From: Glycomyces paridis | Lineage (GTDB): Bacteria > Actinomycetota > Actinomycetes > Mycobacteriales > Micromonosporaceae | Reading direction: 5' to 3' | Assembly: GCF_004912155.1 (NCBI RefSeq) | Contig: NZ_STGX01000020.1 | Location: forward strand, 1 to 64,000 | DNA: 64,000 bases | Shown here: positions 55,677 to 63,041 of the stretch, one piece after another | How the letters are laid out: every line of letters begins with the position of its first letter | How positions within the stretch are numbered: position 1 is the stretch's first letter | Notes under the pieces: generated by a model | What the model was told of the DNA's origin: nothing | The model's database searches: none | What the model saw: the letters and a program-made list of their open reading frames with translations, nothing else | Translations under genes and position numbers: made by a program

Positions 55677-56519
55677 TCAGGCGGCGAGGTCGTTCAGGGC
55701 CTCGACCTGGGCGTCGGTGAGCTCGACGTCCAGGGCGCCGTAGTTCTCCTCCAGGTGGGCGATGGAGCTGGTGCCCGGGATGGGGAGGATGTTCGGGGAG
55801 CGGCGCAGGAGCCAGGCGAGCGCGGTCTGGGCCGGGGTGGCGCCGATCTCGGCGGCGATCTTGCCGACCGGGCCGTCGGGGCCGGCGTGCTCGCCCGCGG
55901 CGATGGGGAACCACGGGATGAACGCGATGCCCTGCTCGGCGGTGTAGTCGAGGACGGCCTCGCTCTGGCGGTTGACGAGGTTGTAGAGGTTCTGGACGCT
56001 CGCGATCGGGGCGACGGCCTGGGCCTCCTTGAGCTGGTCCACGGTGACTTCGGAGAGCCCGATGTGGCGGATCTTGCCCTGCGCCTGGAGGTCGGCGACG
56101 GTGGCGATCTGGTCGGCGATCGGCAGGTTCGGGTCGAGTCGGTGGAGCTGGTAGAGGTCGACGGTGTCGGTGCGCAGTCGCCGCAGGCTCAGTTCGACCT
56201 GCTGGCGGATGTAGGCGGGCTGGCCGAAGGCGACCCACTCGTGCGGCGAGGGGCGCGTGTTGCCGCCCTTGGTGGCGATCACGAGGCCGTCGGCGTAGGG
56301 GTGGAGGGCCTCGGCGATGAGGGACTCGTTGTCCCCCAGGGCGTAGGCGTCGGCGGTGTCGATGAAGGTGACGCCGAGTTCGACGGCGCGGCGCAGGACG
56401 GCGACGGCGGCCGCGCGGTCCTTCGGCGGGGTGAAGATGCCCGGGTCGCCGGAGAGGCGCATCGCGCCGTAGCCGAGCCGGTTGACGTTCAGGTCGCCGC
56501 CGATCACGATGTCGCTCAT
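55677..56519 (-). CDS. Aldo/keto reductase
   Basis: A 280-residue TIM-barrel NADPH oxidoreductase. LGYGAMRLSGDPGIF, the catalytic tetrad Asp in FIDTADAYALGDNE with its Tyr, Lys in IATKGGN, His in LYQLHRLDP, and the cofactor-binding IPGTSSIAHLEEN. Substrate unknown. The start at 56519 is the ATG of MSDIVIGGDLNVNR; the upstream open frame overlaps mscL upstream sequence and is rejected. Confidence 0.9.
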   Translation of the reverse strand: MSDIVIGGDLNVNRLGYGAMRLSGDPGIFTPPKDRAAAVAVLRRAVELGVTFIDTADAYALGDNESLIAEALHPYADGLVIATKGGNTRPSPHEWVAFGQPAYIRQQVELSLRRLRTDTVDLYQLHRLDPNLPIADQIATVADLQAQGKIRHIGLSEVTVDQLKEAQAVAPIASVQNLYNLVNRQSEAVLDYTAEQGIAFIPWFPIAAGEHAGPDGPVGKIAAEIGATPAQTALAWLLRRSPNILPIPGTSSIAHLEENYGALDVELTDAQVEALNDLAA

Positions 56520-56685
56520 GGGTTCGCCTCTCAGAGTGCGTGCTGGTCCACGGCGGTGGTTCCGCCGCCGGTTACAACCGCCCGGCGTCCGGGCTTGTTC
56601 CCGTGCGGGTGATATCGGCTCCGCCACAGCGACACCGGGCCGCGCGGCGCTCGGGGGCCCGGGCGCGGATGGGAGGATCGTTGCC

Positions 56686-57072
56686 ATGATCAAAGGGTTC
56701 AAAGAGTTCTTGATGCGCGGCAATGTGGTCGAACTGGCCGTCGCGGTGGTCATGGGTGCGGCGATGACCGCGCTGGTGGCGTCCTTCGGTGAGGCGTTCC
56801 TCAACCCGCTCATCACGTTGATCACCGGCGGCGCCGAGGTCGGCGGCAGCTTCACCGTCAACGGCGTGGAGTTCCCCTACGGCGCGTTCATCAACGGCAT
56901 GCTGGTGTTCTTCCTGACGGCCGTGGCGGTGTACTTCGTGATCGTGCTGCCGATGAACACGCTGCGGGACAAGTTCATGTCGACCGAGGAGGAGGCCGAG
57001 GTGGTGCGCGAGGAGCAGGTCGTGCTGCTGGAGGAGATCCGGGACCTGCTGCGCGAGCAGCGCCGCGTCTGA
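56686..57072 (+). CDS. mscL: Large-conductance mechanosensitive channel
   Basis: A 128-residue homopentameric channel that opens at high membrane tension to release solutes. The N-terminal KGFKEFLMRGNVVELAVAVV, TM1 to about residue 40, periplasmic loop, TM2 (GMLVFFLTAVAVYFVIVLP) and cytoplasmic helix ending REEQVVLLEEIRDLLREQ are all typical. GGGAGGATCGTTGCC precedes the ATG at 56686. Confidence 0.95.
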   Translation: MIKGFKEFLMRGNVVELAVAVVMGAAMTALVASFGEAFLNPLITLITGGAEVGGSFTVNGVEFPYGAFINGMLVFFLTAVAVYFVIVLPMNTLRDKFMSTEEEAEVVREEQVVLLEEIRDLLREQRRV

Positions 57073-57085
57073 ACCGTCGTCCGCC

Positions 57086-57114
57086 GGGCCCGTCCGCAGT
57101 GCGCGGGCGGGCCC
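57086..57114 (+). terminator. Terminator after mscL
   Basis: A 12-bp stem with one G-T pair (57086-57097 with 57103-57114) stands 14 bases after the mscL stop and is followed by TCTCGTTT. Confidence 0.7.
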
Positions 57115-57224
57115 TCTCGTTTCCGTGCGGGCCGGGCGGGTATTCGGGCGCGACGGCTTGCGCGCGTCGCACCCTCGTGGGACGGTGAGACGTCATTCCG
57201 ACCTGAGTTGTGGAGGAGCCGATC

Positions 57225-58046
57225 ATGGCGACGTCGATACCGTTGGGCGCCCCGATCTGGGCCGATTCGAACACCCCGGACCTGCGCGGGGACCTGGAGT
57301 TCTACACGCGGCTGTTCAACTGGACGAGCTTCGACAGCGGGGAGCAGTTCGGGCACTACACGGAGCTGTGCCTGGGCACGACCGTGTCGACGGCGCGCGC
57401 GGTGGCCGGTCTGGGCGCGAACCCGCCCGGCGAGCCGGACCGGCCCGCGGCCTGGGGCGTGTCCTTCCACGTGGACGACTGCGTGCAGGCGGCGGCCGAG
57501 GCCGAGAAGCTGGGCGGCACGGTGGTCGGGCATCCGATGCGCATCGGCGACGACCTCGTGTACGCGGCGATGCGCGACCCGGACGGGGGCGCGTTCGGCC
57601 TGTTCGAGCCCTTGAACGACCACGTCGGTTTCACCGCGCGGGACGAGCCGGGCGCGGTGGTGTGGTTCGAGTACGTCTACGACGGCGCGCCGGTCGAGGC
57701 GATGCAGTTCTACTCGGAGCTGCTGAACTGGGCGCTGAAGGTGCCGGGCGCCGACGAGGTTCCGCACGAGGCGCCCTACGTGGGCCTGTGGACGCACCAC
57801 GCGGGCGTCCTGCCGGGCGGCTCGGTGGAGTTCGGCGGGGCGCGCATGGCGCTCGGCCCCGAACTGGACCTGCGGCCGCACTGGCTGGCCTGCGTCGGGA
57901 CCGATTCGGTGGACCTGACGGCGGCGAAGGCGGTCGACCTGGGCGGTTCGGTGGCGGTCGCGCCGGTGGACGACCCGGGCGGGCGCATGGCGGTCCTGGC
58001 CTCGCCGTCGGGGGCGCACTTCTCGGTCATGTCTTCCCGGGAGTGA
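57225..58046 (+). CDS. Two-domain VOC protein, copy 1
   Basis: A 273-residue protein of two VOC modules (about 5-125 and 140-270), starting TSIPLGAPIWADSNTPDLRG. Similar to actinobacterial hydroxylase-like VOC proteins such as CFP30B-type; no reaction assigned. GGAGGAGCC supports the ATG at 57225. Paralogous to the next gene, which shares SIPLGAPIWADS and the module order. Confidence 0.85.
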   Translation: MATSIPLGAPIWADSNTPDLRGDLEFYTRLFNWTSFDSGEQFGHYTELCLGTTVSTARAVAGLGANPPGEPDRPAAWGVSFHVDDCVQAAAEAEKLGGTVVGHPMRIGDDLVYAAMRDPDGGAFGLFEPLNDHVGFTARDEPGAVVWFEYVYDGAPVEAMQFYSELLNWALKVPGADEVPHEAPYVGLWTHHAGVLPGGSVEFGGARMALGPELDLRPHWLACVGTDSVDLTAAKAVDLGGSVAVAPVDDPGGRMAVLASPSGAHFSVMSSRE

Positions 58047-58139
58047 GCCGTTTTCGCCTCCTGGCGGCCGGTCGCGTGCGACGGTGGTCAGGTTAGCCCT
58101 GTCGAGTCAGCCCTGTCCGAAGGCACGAAGGAGTGCGCC

Positions 58140-58946
58140 ATGACCTCGATTCCGCTGGGTGCGCCCATTTGGGCGGACTCCCTGACCTCGGCCCTCGAGG
58201 ACGACACCCGGTACTACGAGCAGCTGTTCGGGTGGGTGTCGGCCGACGCGGGCGAGGAGATGGGCCACTACACGACCTTCGGCGTCGCCGACGGCTCGCC
58301 GGCGCCCGGCCGCCCGGTCATGGGCATCATGCCGTGCCCGCCTGGCATGTCGCCCTCGCGCACCTGGAACCTCCAGTTCAAGGTCGAGTCCTGCGACGAC
58401 GCGGCCGAACGGGCGGCGGCCCTGGGCGCCGCCCTGGTCGAGGAGCCGCAGGACGTGAGCGACATGCTCCGCTTCGCGATGCTGACCGACCCGAACGGCG
58501 CGTCCTTCGGCCTGGTCCAGGCCCTCGACCCCGAGACCGGCTTCGGCGTGTACGGCGAGCCGAACTCGGTCTCGTGGGCCGAGTACCACCACGACGGGGT
58601 CCCCGCCGAGGCGATGCGCTTCTACGAGGAACTGCTCGGCTGGCAGGTGGTCACGCCCCCTTGGGAGGCCGAGGACAACCCCCGCCCGTACGCGGCCCTG
58701 AGCCCCGCCGGCGGCGGCCCCGAGTTCGGCGGCTGCCACGCCGCCGAGGGTTTCGAGCTCAACCTGCCGCCGCAGTGGAGCGTCATGGTCGCCGTCGAGG
58801 ACGCCGACGAGACCTGCGAACGCTCCGCCGAACTCGGCGGCGCCGTCGCCGCCCAACCCATGGACGTCCCCGGCCTCCGCGTCGCCGGCGTCGCCGCCCC
58901 CGGCGGCACCACGGTCGGCATCATGTCCCAACGCCCCTGGACCTGA
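58140..58946 (+). CDS. Two-domain VOC protein, copy 2
   Basis: A 268-residue paralogue of the preceding gene. The N-terminal TSIPLGAPIWADS, FGLVQALDPETGFG and GEPNSVSWAEYHHDGVPAEAMRFYEELLGW segments align with copy 1, so the pair arose by tandem duplication and then diverged. GAAGGAGTGCGCC precedes the ATG. Confidence 0.85.
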   Translation: MTSIPLGAPIWADSLTSALEDDTRYYEQLFGWVSADAGEEMGHYTTFGVADGSPAPGRPVMGIMPCPPGMSPSRTWNLQFKVESCDDAAERAAALGAALVEEPQDVSDMLRFAMLTDPNGASFGLVQALDPETGFGVYGEPNSVSWAEYHHDGVPAEAMRFYEELLGWQVVTPPWEAEDNPRPYAALSPAGGGPEFGGCHAAEGFELNLPPQWSVMVAVEDADETCERSAELGGAVAAQPMDVPGLRVAGVAAPGGTTVGIMSQRPWT

Positions 58947-58955
58947 CCGAAACCC

Positions 58956-58987
58956 GGAGGCCCGCAACGCACACGCGTCGCGGGCCT
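58956..58987. terminator. Hairpin between VOC copy 2 and vapC-like gene
   Basis: A 9-bp stem (58956-58964 with 58979-58987) with a 14-base loop between convergent genes. Confidence 0.6.
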
Positions 58988-58992
58988 CTGCG

Positions 58993-59391
58993 CTAGTCGG
59001 AATCTGGAACCCGGATGACGCAATCCGCACCAGGGGCCGCCGCGAGCTTCCGGTCGAACGTCCACAGTTCCGCGGCGAACCGCTCGGCCAGAGCGACGTA
59101 GGCCGCATCGTACGAGGTGAAGTTGTGCCGGAGCTCCCAAATGCGGAGCTCGAACGCGGCAGTCGGCACCCGTTCAAGATCCAGCTCACAGAGGTCGAAG
59201 AACGCCAGAGCGGCCCGTTCCTCGGTGAGGACCTTCCGGCGGCAGTACTTGCGGAGGATCGACATCACTTCGAGGTTGACGTGCCCTGGCGCCGCCAGCT
59301 CGTGTTCCTGGAGCGCGGCTCGGAGCCGTCTGTCGGAATCACTGAAGGACACCAGTGCCGGAGCGAGCACTGAGGCATCGACGACGATCAC
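58993..59391 (-). CDS. PIN domain toxin, VapC-like
   Basis: A 132-residue PIN ribonuclease. The acidic residues are Asp in VVDASVLAPAL, Glu in HVNLEVMSILRKY, Asp in SYDAAYVALAE and Asp in LWTFDRKLA. VapC toxins cleave tRNA or rRNA and are inhibited by VapB. GTG at 59391 overlaps the antitoxin TGA (GTGA). Confidence 0.88.
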   Translation of the reverse strand: MIVVDASVLAPALVSFSDSDRRLRAALQEHELAAPGHVNLEVMSILRKYCRRKVLTEERAALAFFDLCELDLERVPTAAFELRIWELRHNFTSYDAAYVALAERFAAELWTFDRKLAAAPGADCVIRVPDSD

Positions 59392-59618
59392 CGCGAGTCT
59401 CGGTCCTCGCGGATCATCGCCACGATCTCGTCGTGGTCGAGTTTCGGTCCGCCTCGGTGTTCGACTCTCGCGAGGACTTCGGCGACCGTGGGCTGCTGTG
59501 CTTCGCGGGTGAGCTTGCGATGGAGGTACTCCTGCATCGACATGCCCTCTGCCGCCGCACGGGTCTTCCACACCCGGTGGACCTCGTCGGACACGTTCTT
59601 CACCTGGATGTTCTTCAT
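59388..59618 (-). CDS. VapB-like antitoxin
   Basis: A 76-residue protein with an RHH/Arc-like N terminus (MKNIQVKNVSDEVHRVWKTR, MSMQEYLHRKL) and a C-terminal tail (EIVAMIREDRDSR) for binding the toxin. TATCAT (59625-59630) is six bases before the ATG, so leaderless. TTTCATG occurs at 59621-59627 and 59657-59663, a possible autoregulatory operator pair. TTGACA on the minus strand at 59672-59667 is a further promoter word. Confidence 0.85.
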   Translation of the reverse strand: MKNIQVKNVSDEVHRVWKTRAAAEGMSMQEYLHRKLTREAQQPTVAEVLARVEHRGGPKLDHDEIVAMIREDRDSR

Positions 59619-59712
59619 GGTTTCATGATAGCTCTCAAGCATGCGTAGAGCATACGTTTCATGCATTGTCAAACGGTGGATCAGCAAGTCCTCCGCGTGT
59701 CGCGGCGATCGC

Positions 59713-60048
59713 TCAGGCGTTGGGCCGGCCGATTCTGAGGCGGTTGCCGTCGGGGTCGCGGAGTTGGAGTTCGCGGGTGCCCCATTCGGTGTCCTCGGCG
59801 GTGGTGGCGAAGGCGGCGGCGATGGCGTCGATGTCGTTGAGGCGCAGGTAGACGACGCCGTCGGGGTGGGCGTCGCCGTGGTGTTCGGAGAGGAAGAGCC
59901 GCACCTCGCCGCGGGCGACCTCGACGAAGAGCGGGAGGCCCGGTTCGAAGCGGTGCTCCCACTGCTTGAGGAAGCCGAGCCGCTCGTACCAGGGCAGGGC
60001 CGCGGTGGCGTCGGAGACGCGGAGGATGGGAATCGCCTGTTCGTCCAT
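59713..60048 (-). CDS. Bleomycin-resistance-like VOC protein
   Basis: A 111-residue single-domain VOC protein starting MDEQAIPILRVSDATAALPW, with LFLSEHHGDAHPDGVVYLRL and ending LQLRDPDGNRLRIGRPNA. Similar proteins bind glycopeptide drugs or act as dioxygenase-like folds; resistance is not demonstrated. ATG at 60048 is chosen because the family motif begins there and CATGAT lies seven bases upstream. Confidence 0.8.
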   Translation of the reverse strand: MDEQAIPILRVSDATAALPWYERLGFLKQWEHRFEPGLPLFVEVARGEVRLFLSEHHGDAHPDGVVYLRLNDIDAIAAAFATTAEDTEWGTRELQLRDPDGNRLRIGRPNA

Positions 60049-60130
60049 GGGTCCGATCATGGCAGCGGGGTCCGACATGCGGTCGAGAATCGGTGGGCGG
60101 CGCGGCCTGCGAGAGGCGATAGGGAACGGC

Positions 60131-60162
60131 GAGGGGCCGCCCCGGCGGCAGGGCGGCCCCTC
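60131..60162. terminator. Hairpin between the VOC and GDPD genes
   Basis: A 12-bp GC stem (60131-60142 with 60151-60162), loop of eight bases, then TCTTCTTCC on the plus strand. Both flanking genes are on the minus strand, so it terminates the GDPD transcript. Confidence 0.7.
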
Positions 60163-60200
60163 TTCTTCCGGTCGCGGCTCCTGGGGGGTCCGCGTCCCGG

Positions 60201-61244
60201 TCAGCAGTCGCGCGCGGCGACCGCCAGGTCCGGGAAGTCGCTGAAGACCGCGTCGACGCCGAGGTCGTAGAACAGCTCGAACTCGGCCTCGATGTCGCCC
60301 CACGCGGCGGGGTCGTCGCCCTCGCGCAGGTTCGCGGGAAGGAACGAGTTCTCGGCGCGGAAGGTCCAGACGTGCACGTCCAGGCCCCGGTCGTGGGCGC
60401 GCTCGACGATGTCGGTCGGCTCCGAGATCGAGCCGTCCGCTGCGCGCGGGAAGATGCGGTTCTTGTTGAGGCTCACCGTGTCGAGGGTGTCGGCGTACTC
60501 GTCGAGGTCGGCGTCGGAGATGGGGCCCTGGCCGTCGATGTTGAGGCCGATCCGGTTGTCCACGCGCTCGGCGATGTCGAGCAGGCTCTCGTACTCGAAG
60601 GACTGCACCCACACCGGCGACCGCTTGCGGTCGAGCTTGCGCTCCTCCAGCAGGTCGGCGAGCGCGTCCTCGATGCTCATGCCCTTGTCCTCGTAGTAGG
60701 ACGGGTGCTTCATCTCCGGGTAGGTGATCACCCGCTCGTCGAGGGTGTCCACGTAGTCCAGGACCTCGTCGTACGTGACGAGCTGGAACTCGCCGTCGTG
60801 CGCGGCGCTCGCGGGGCGCAGGTCGGGCAGGCGCTCCTCGGCGCGGAGGGTCTTGAGCTCGGCGAGGGTGAAGTCGTCGGCGAAGAAGCCGGTGACGGGC
60901 CTGCCGTCGACGAGCTTGGTGGTGCGGCGGTCGGCGAACTCGGGGTGGGAGGCCACGTCGGTGGTCTCGTCGAGCACCGGCTCGTGCCGGGCGAGCAGTT
61001 CGCCGTCCTTGGTGAGGACGAGGTCGGGTTCGATCACGTCCGCGCCGAGCTCGACGGCGAGGGCGTAGGCCTCCAGGGTGTGCTCGGGGAGGTAGCCGCT
61101 GGCGCCGCGGTGGGCGATGACGAGCGGCTCGTCGTGGCGGTCGTGGTGGGGCTTGGCGGCCGCCGGGGAGGCGGTGAGGCCGATCAGCGCGCCGGCGGCG
61201 GCGAGCACGGCCGCGCCGCGCAGGAGGGTGCCCTTGCGGGACAT
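60201..61244 (-). CDS. Secreted glycerophosphodiester phosphodiesterase
   Basis: A 347-residue GDPD TIM barrel with signal peptide 1-30 (LLRGAAVLAAAGALIGLTA...PAAA). Catalytic and calcium residues: IAHRGASGYLPEHTLEA, GADVIEPDLVLTKDG and RHEPVLDETT. It hydrolyses glycerophosphodiesters such as glycerophosphocholine to glycerol 3-phosphate outside the cell. GAGGACCTCC precedes the ATG. Confidence 0.93.
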   Translation of the reverse strand: MSRKGTLLRGAAVLAAAGALIGLTASPAAAKPHHDRHDEPLVIAHRGASGYLPEHTLEAYALAVELGADVIEPDLVLTKDGELLARHEPVLDETTDVASHPEFADRRTTKLVDGRPVTGFFADDFTLAELKTLRAEERLPDLRPASAAHDGEFQLVTYDEVLDYVDTLDERVITYPEMKHPSYYEDKGMSIEDALADLLEERKLDRKRSPVWVQSFEYESLLDIAERVDNRIGLNIDGQGPISDADLDEYADTLDTVSLNKNRIFPRAADGSISEPTDIVERAHDRGLDVHVWTFRAENSFLPANLREGDDPAAWGDIEAEFELFYDLGVDAVFSDFPDLAVAARDC

Positions 61245-61361
61245 GGAGGTCCTCTTCCTGTCGGGGGGACGGGTGCCCTCAGCAAACCGGTCCCGCCCGT
61301 ATTCGGGCGGGACCTCGGTTGAACGGCGTCTGAAACGTGGCTGAAGAAATGCCTGGTCAGT

Positions 61362-61934
61362 CTATTTCGGAGAGTGCTGTGCACCGTCCAGGAACACGGC
61401 CACGACCGCGGCGCTGGCGGTCTCGGGGCCGATGCCGCCGCGGGCCAGGAGCCGCAGCGCCTGCGTGACGAGGCCGGTGAAGAGCGTGAAGAGCAGTTCG
61501 ACGGGGAGGTCGGTGCGGATCTCGCCCGCGGCGACGCCGCGTTCGAGGAGGGTGCGGATCGGTTCGGCGAGGCGCCGTTCGAGGTCGGGGGACTTCCGGG
61601 GCTCGTCGCCGAGGTTCGCGAGGAAGGCGTAGCGGGACCCGGCGGTCATGAAGGCCCTGCACAGGCGCGAAAGGCCCTCGCGCAGGTCGACGGCGTCGGC
61701 GTCGGCGTCCGCGATCCGCCGCTCGACCTCGGCTGCCGCGGCGGCGACGAGTCCTTCGAGGAGGGCCTCGCGGTTGGGGAAGTGACGGTAGAGGGTGGCG
61801 CGGCCGACGCCGGCGGCGGCGGCGACCTCGGCGAGCCCGGCGGCGGGTCGGTCGGCGAAGACGAGGGCGGCCGCGGCGAGGAGGCGTTCGGAGACCGGGT
61901 CGAGCGGCCGGTCGGCGTCGGTCTGTCGGGTCAT
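61362..61934 (-). CDS. TetR family transcriptional regulator
   Basis: A 190-residue repressor: N-terminal HTH at about 14-60 (RLLAAAALVFADRPAAG, AAGVGRATLYRHFPNREALL) and a helical ligand-binding C-terminal domain. TAGGCT at 61941-61946 is six bases before the ATG. Divergent from the aldo/keto reductase at 62027, with a strong palindrome between, so it very likely represses that gene and itself. Confidence 0.9.
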   Translation of the reverse strand: MTRQTDADRPLDPVSERLLAAAALVFADRPAAGLAEVAAAAGVGRATLYRHFPNREALLEGLVAAAAAEVERRIADADADAVDLREGLSRLCRAFMTAGSRYAFLANLGDEPRKSPDLERRLAEPIRTLLERGVAAGEIRTDLPVELLFTLFTGLVTQALRLLARGGIGPETASAAVVAVFLDGAQHSPK

Positions 61935-61951
61935 GGCAGGAGCCTACGTTA

Positions 61952-61988
61952 GAGACAAATATGTATTATGATGAGACATCATTGTCTC
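61952..61988. promoter_or_regulatory. TetR operator and divergent promoter
   Basis: GAGACA-TCAT-TGTCTC (61973-61988) is a perfect 16-bp palindrome. A third GAGACA half-site is at 61952-61957. TATTAT (61964-61969) is a consensus-like -10 for the plus-strand aldo/keto reductase, so the operator covers its start point. Confidence 0.75.
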
Positions 61989-62026
61989 ACGGCGATCCGA
62001 TCGCCGCTACCCCGACGGGAGACGCC

Positions 62027-62992
62027 ATGCGCACCCGCAGACTCGGCCGCACCGACCGCGAACTCACAGCGATCGGCTTGGGCTGCATGCAGTTCAGCAA
62101 CACCGGAGCAAGCCGGCGCTTCTACGCCCCCACCGCGCAGGACACCGCCGCCGCCATCGTCCGCACCGCCCTCGACGGCGGCGTGAACTGGTTCGACACC
62201 GCCGAGATGTACGGCGGCGGGCACTCCGAGCGCGCCCTCACCACCGCGCTCCGCGACCTCGGCGTGCGACCCGGCGACGTCGCCGTCGCCACGAAGTGGC
62301 CGCCGCTGGGCCGCACCGCCCGCAGCATCGGGGCCACCGTCGGCGACCGCCTCGACGCGCTCCAGGGCTTCCCGATCGACCTCCACCAGATCCACATGCC
62401 CTGGGGATCCCTGTCCCCCATCGCATCGCAGGTCAAGGCCATGGCCGCACTGCAACTGGAGGGCAAGGTCGGCGCCGTGGGCGTCTCGGGGTTCGGCGCC
62501 GCCCAGATGGCACGCGCCGCCGCGATCCTCGAATCGAAGGGACTCACGCTGGCCTCCAACCAGATCCAGCTCAACCTGCTGCACCGCAACGCCGAGCGCG
62601 ACGGCGTGCTGGAGACGGCGAAGAGGCTCGGCGTCACGCTCATCGCCTTCTCGCCCATGCGGTCGGGGCTGCTCACCGGGAAGTTCCACGACGAGCCCGA
62701 GCTCCTCGGGCGCGTCCAGCCGATCCGGCGGGTCCTCGGCGGGTTCAGCACGAGGACGCTCGAACGCACCCGCCCGCTCGTCGACGAGCTCGGAGCGGTC
62801 GCCGCCGCGCACGGCGCCTCGCGCGCGCAGATCGCCCTCGCGTGGCTGCTGGAACGCTACGGCGACACGGTCGTCGCCATCCCCGGCGCGTCCCGGCCCG
62901 AACAGGCGGCGGAACTCGCCGCCGCAGGCGACCTGCGGCTCACCGAGCGCGAGAGCGCGGCCCTGACGGAGCGCTCCGACCGGGCGCGCTGA
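62027..62992 (+). CDS. Aldo/keto reductase of the TetR locus
   Basis: A 321-residue NADPH-dependent TIM-barrel reductase beginning RTRRLGRTDRELTAIGLGC. Tetrad: NWFDTAEMYGGGHSE (Asp, Tyr), VATKWPP (Lys), LHQIHMPWG (His), and cofactor IPGASRPEQAAE. GACGGGAGACGCC gives the SD for ATG at 62027; the open frame from 61961 begins in the operator and is rejected. Probably induced by an aldehyde or xenobiotic that the TetR protein senses. Confidence 0.92.
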   Translation: MRTRRLGRTDRELTAIGLGCMQFSNTGASRRFYAPTAQDTAAAIVRTALDGGVNWFDTAEMYGGGHSERALTTALRDLGVRPGDVAVATKWPPLGRTARSIGATVGDRLDALQGFPIDLHQIHMPWGSLSPIASQVKAMAALQLEGKVGAVGVSGFGAAQMARAAAILESKGLTLASNQIQLNLLHRNAERDGVLETAKRLGVTLIAFSPMRSGLLTGKFHDEPELLGRVQPIRRVLGGFSTRTLERTRPLVDELGAVAAAHGASRAQIALAWLLERYGDTVVAIPGASRPEQAAELAAAGDLRLTERESAALTERSDRAR

Positions 62993-63008
62993 GGGCCGCG
63001 ACGACGGC

Positions 63009-63035
63009 GGGTCGCGCGGCGGTGCCGCGCGACCC
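63009..63035. terminator. Bidirectional hairpin between AKR and ABC genes
   Basis: A perfect 12-bp stem (63009-63020 with 63024-63035) with loop GGT between convergent genes. Confidence 0.75.
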
Positions 63036-63041
63036 GGGACC

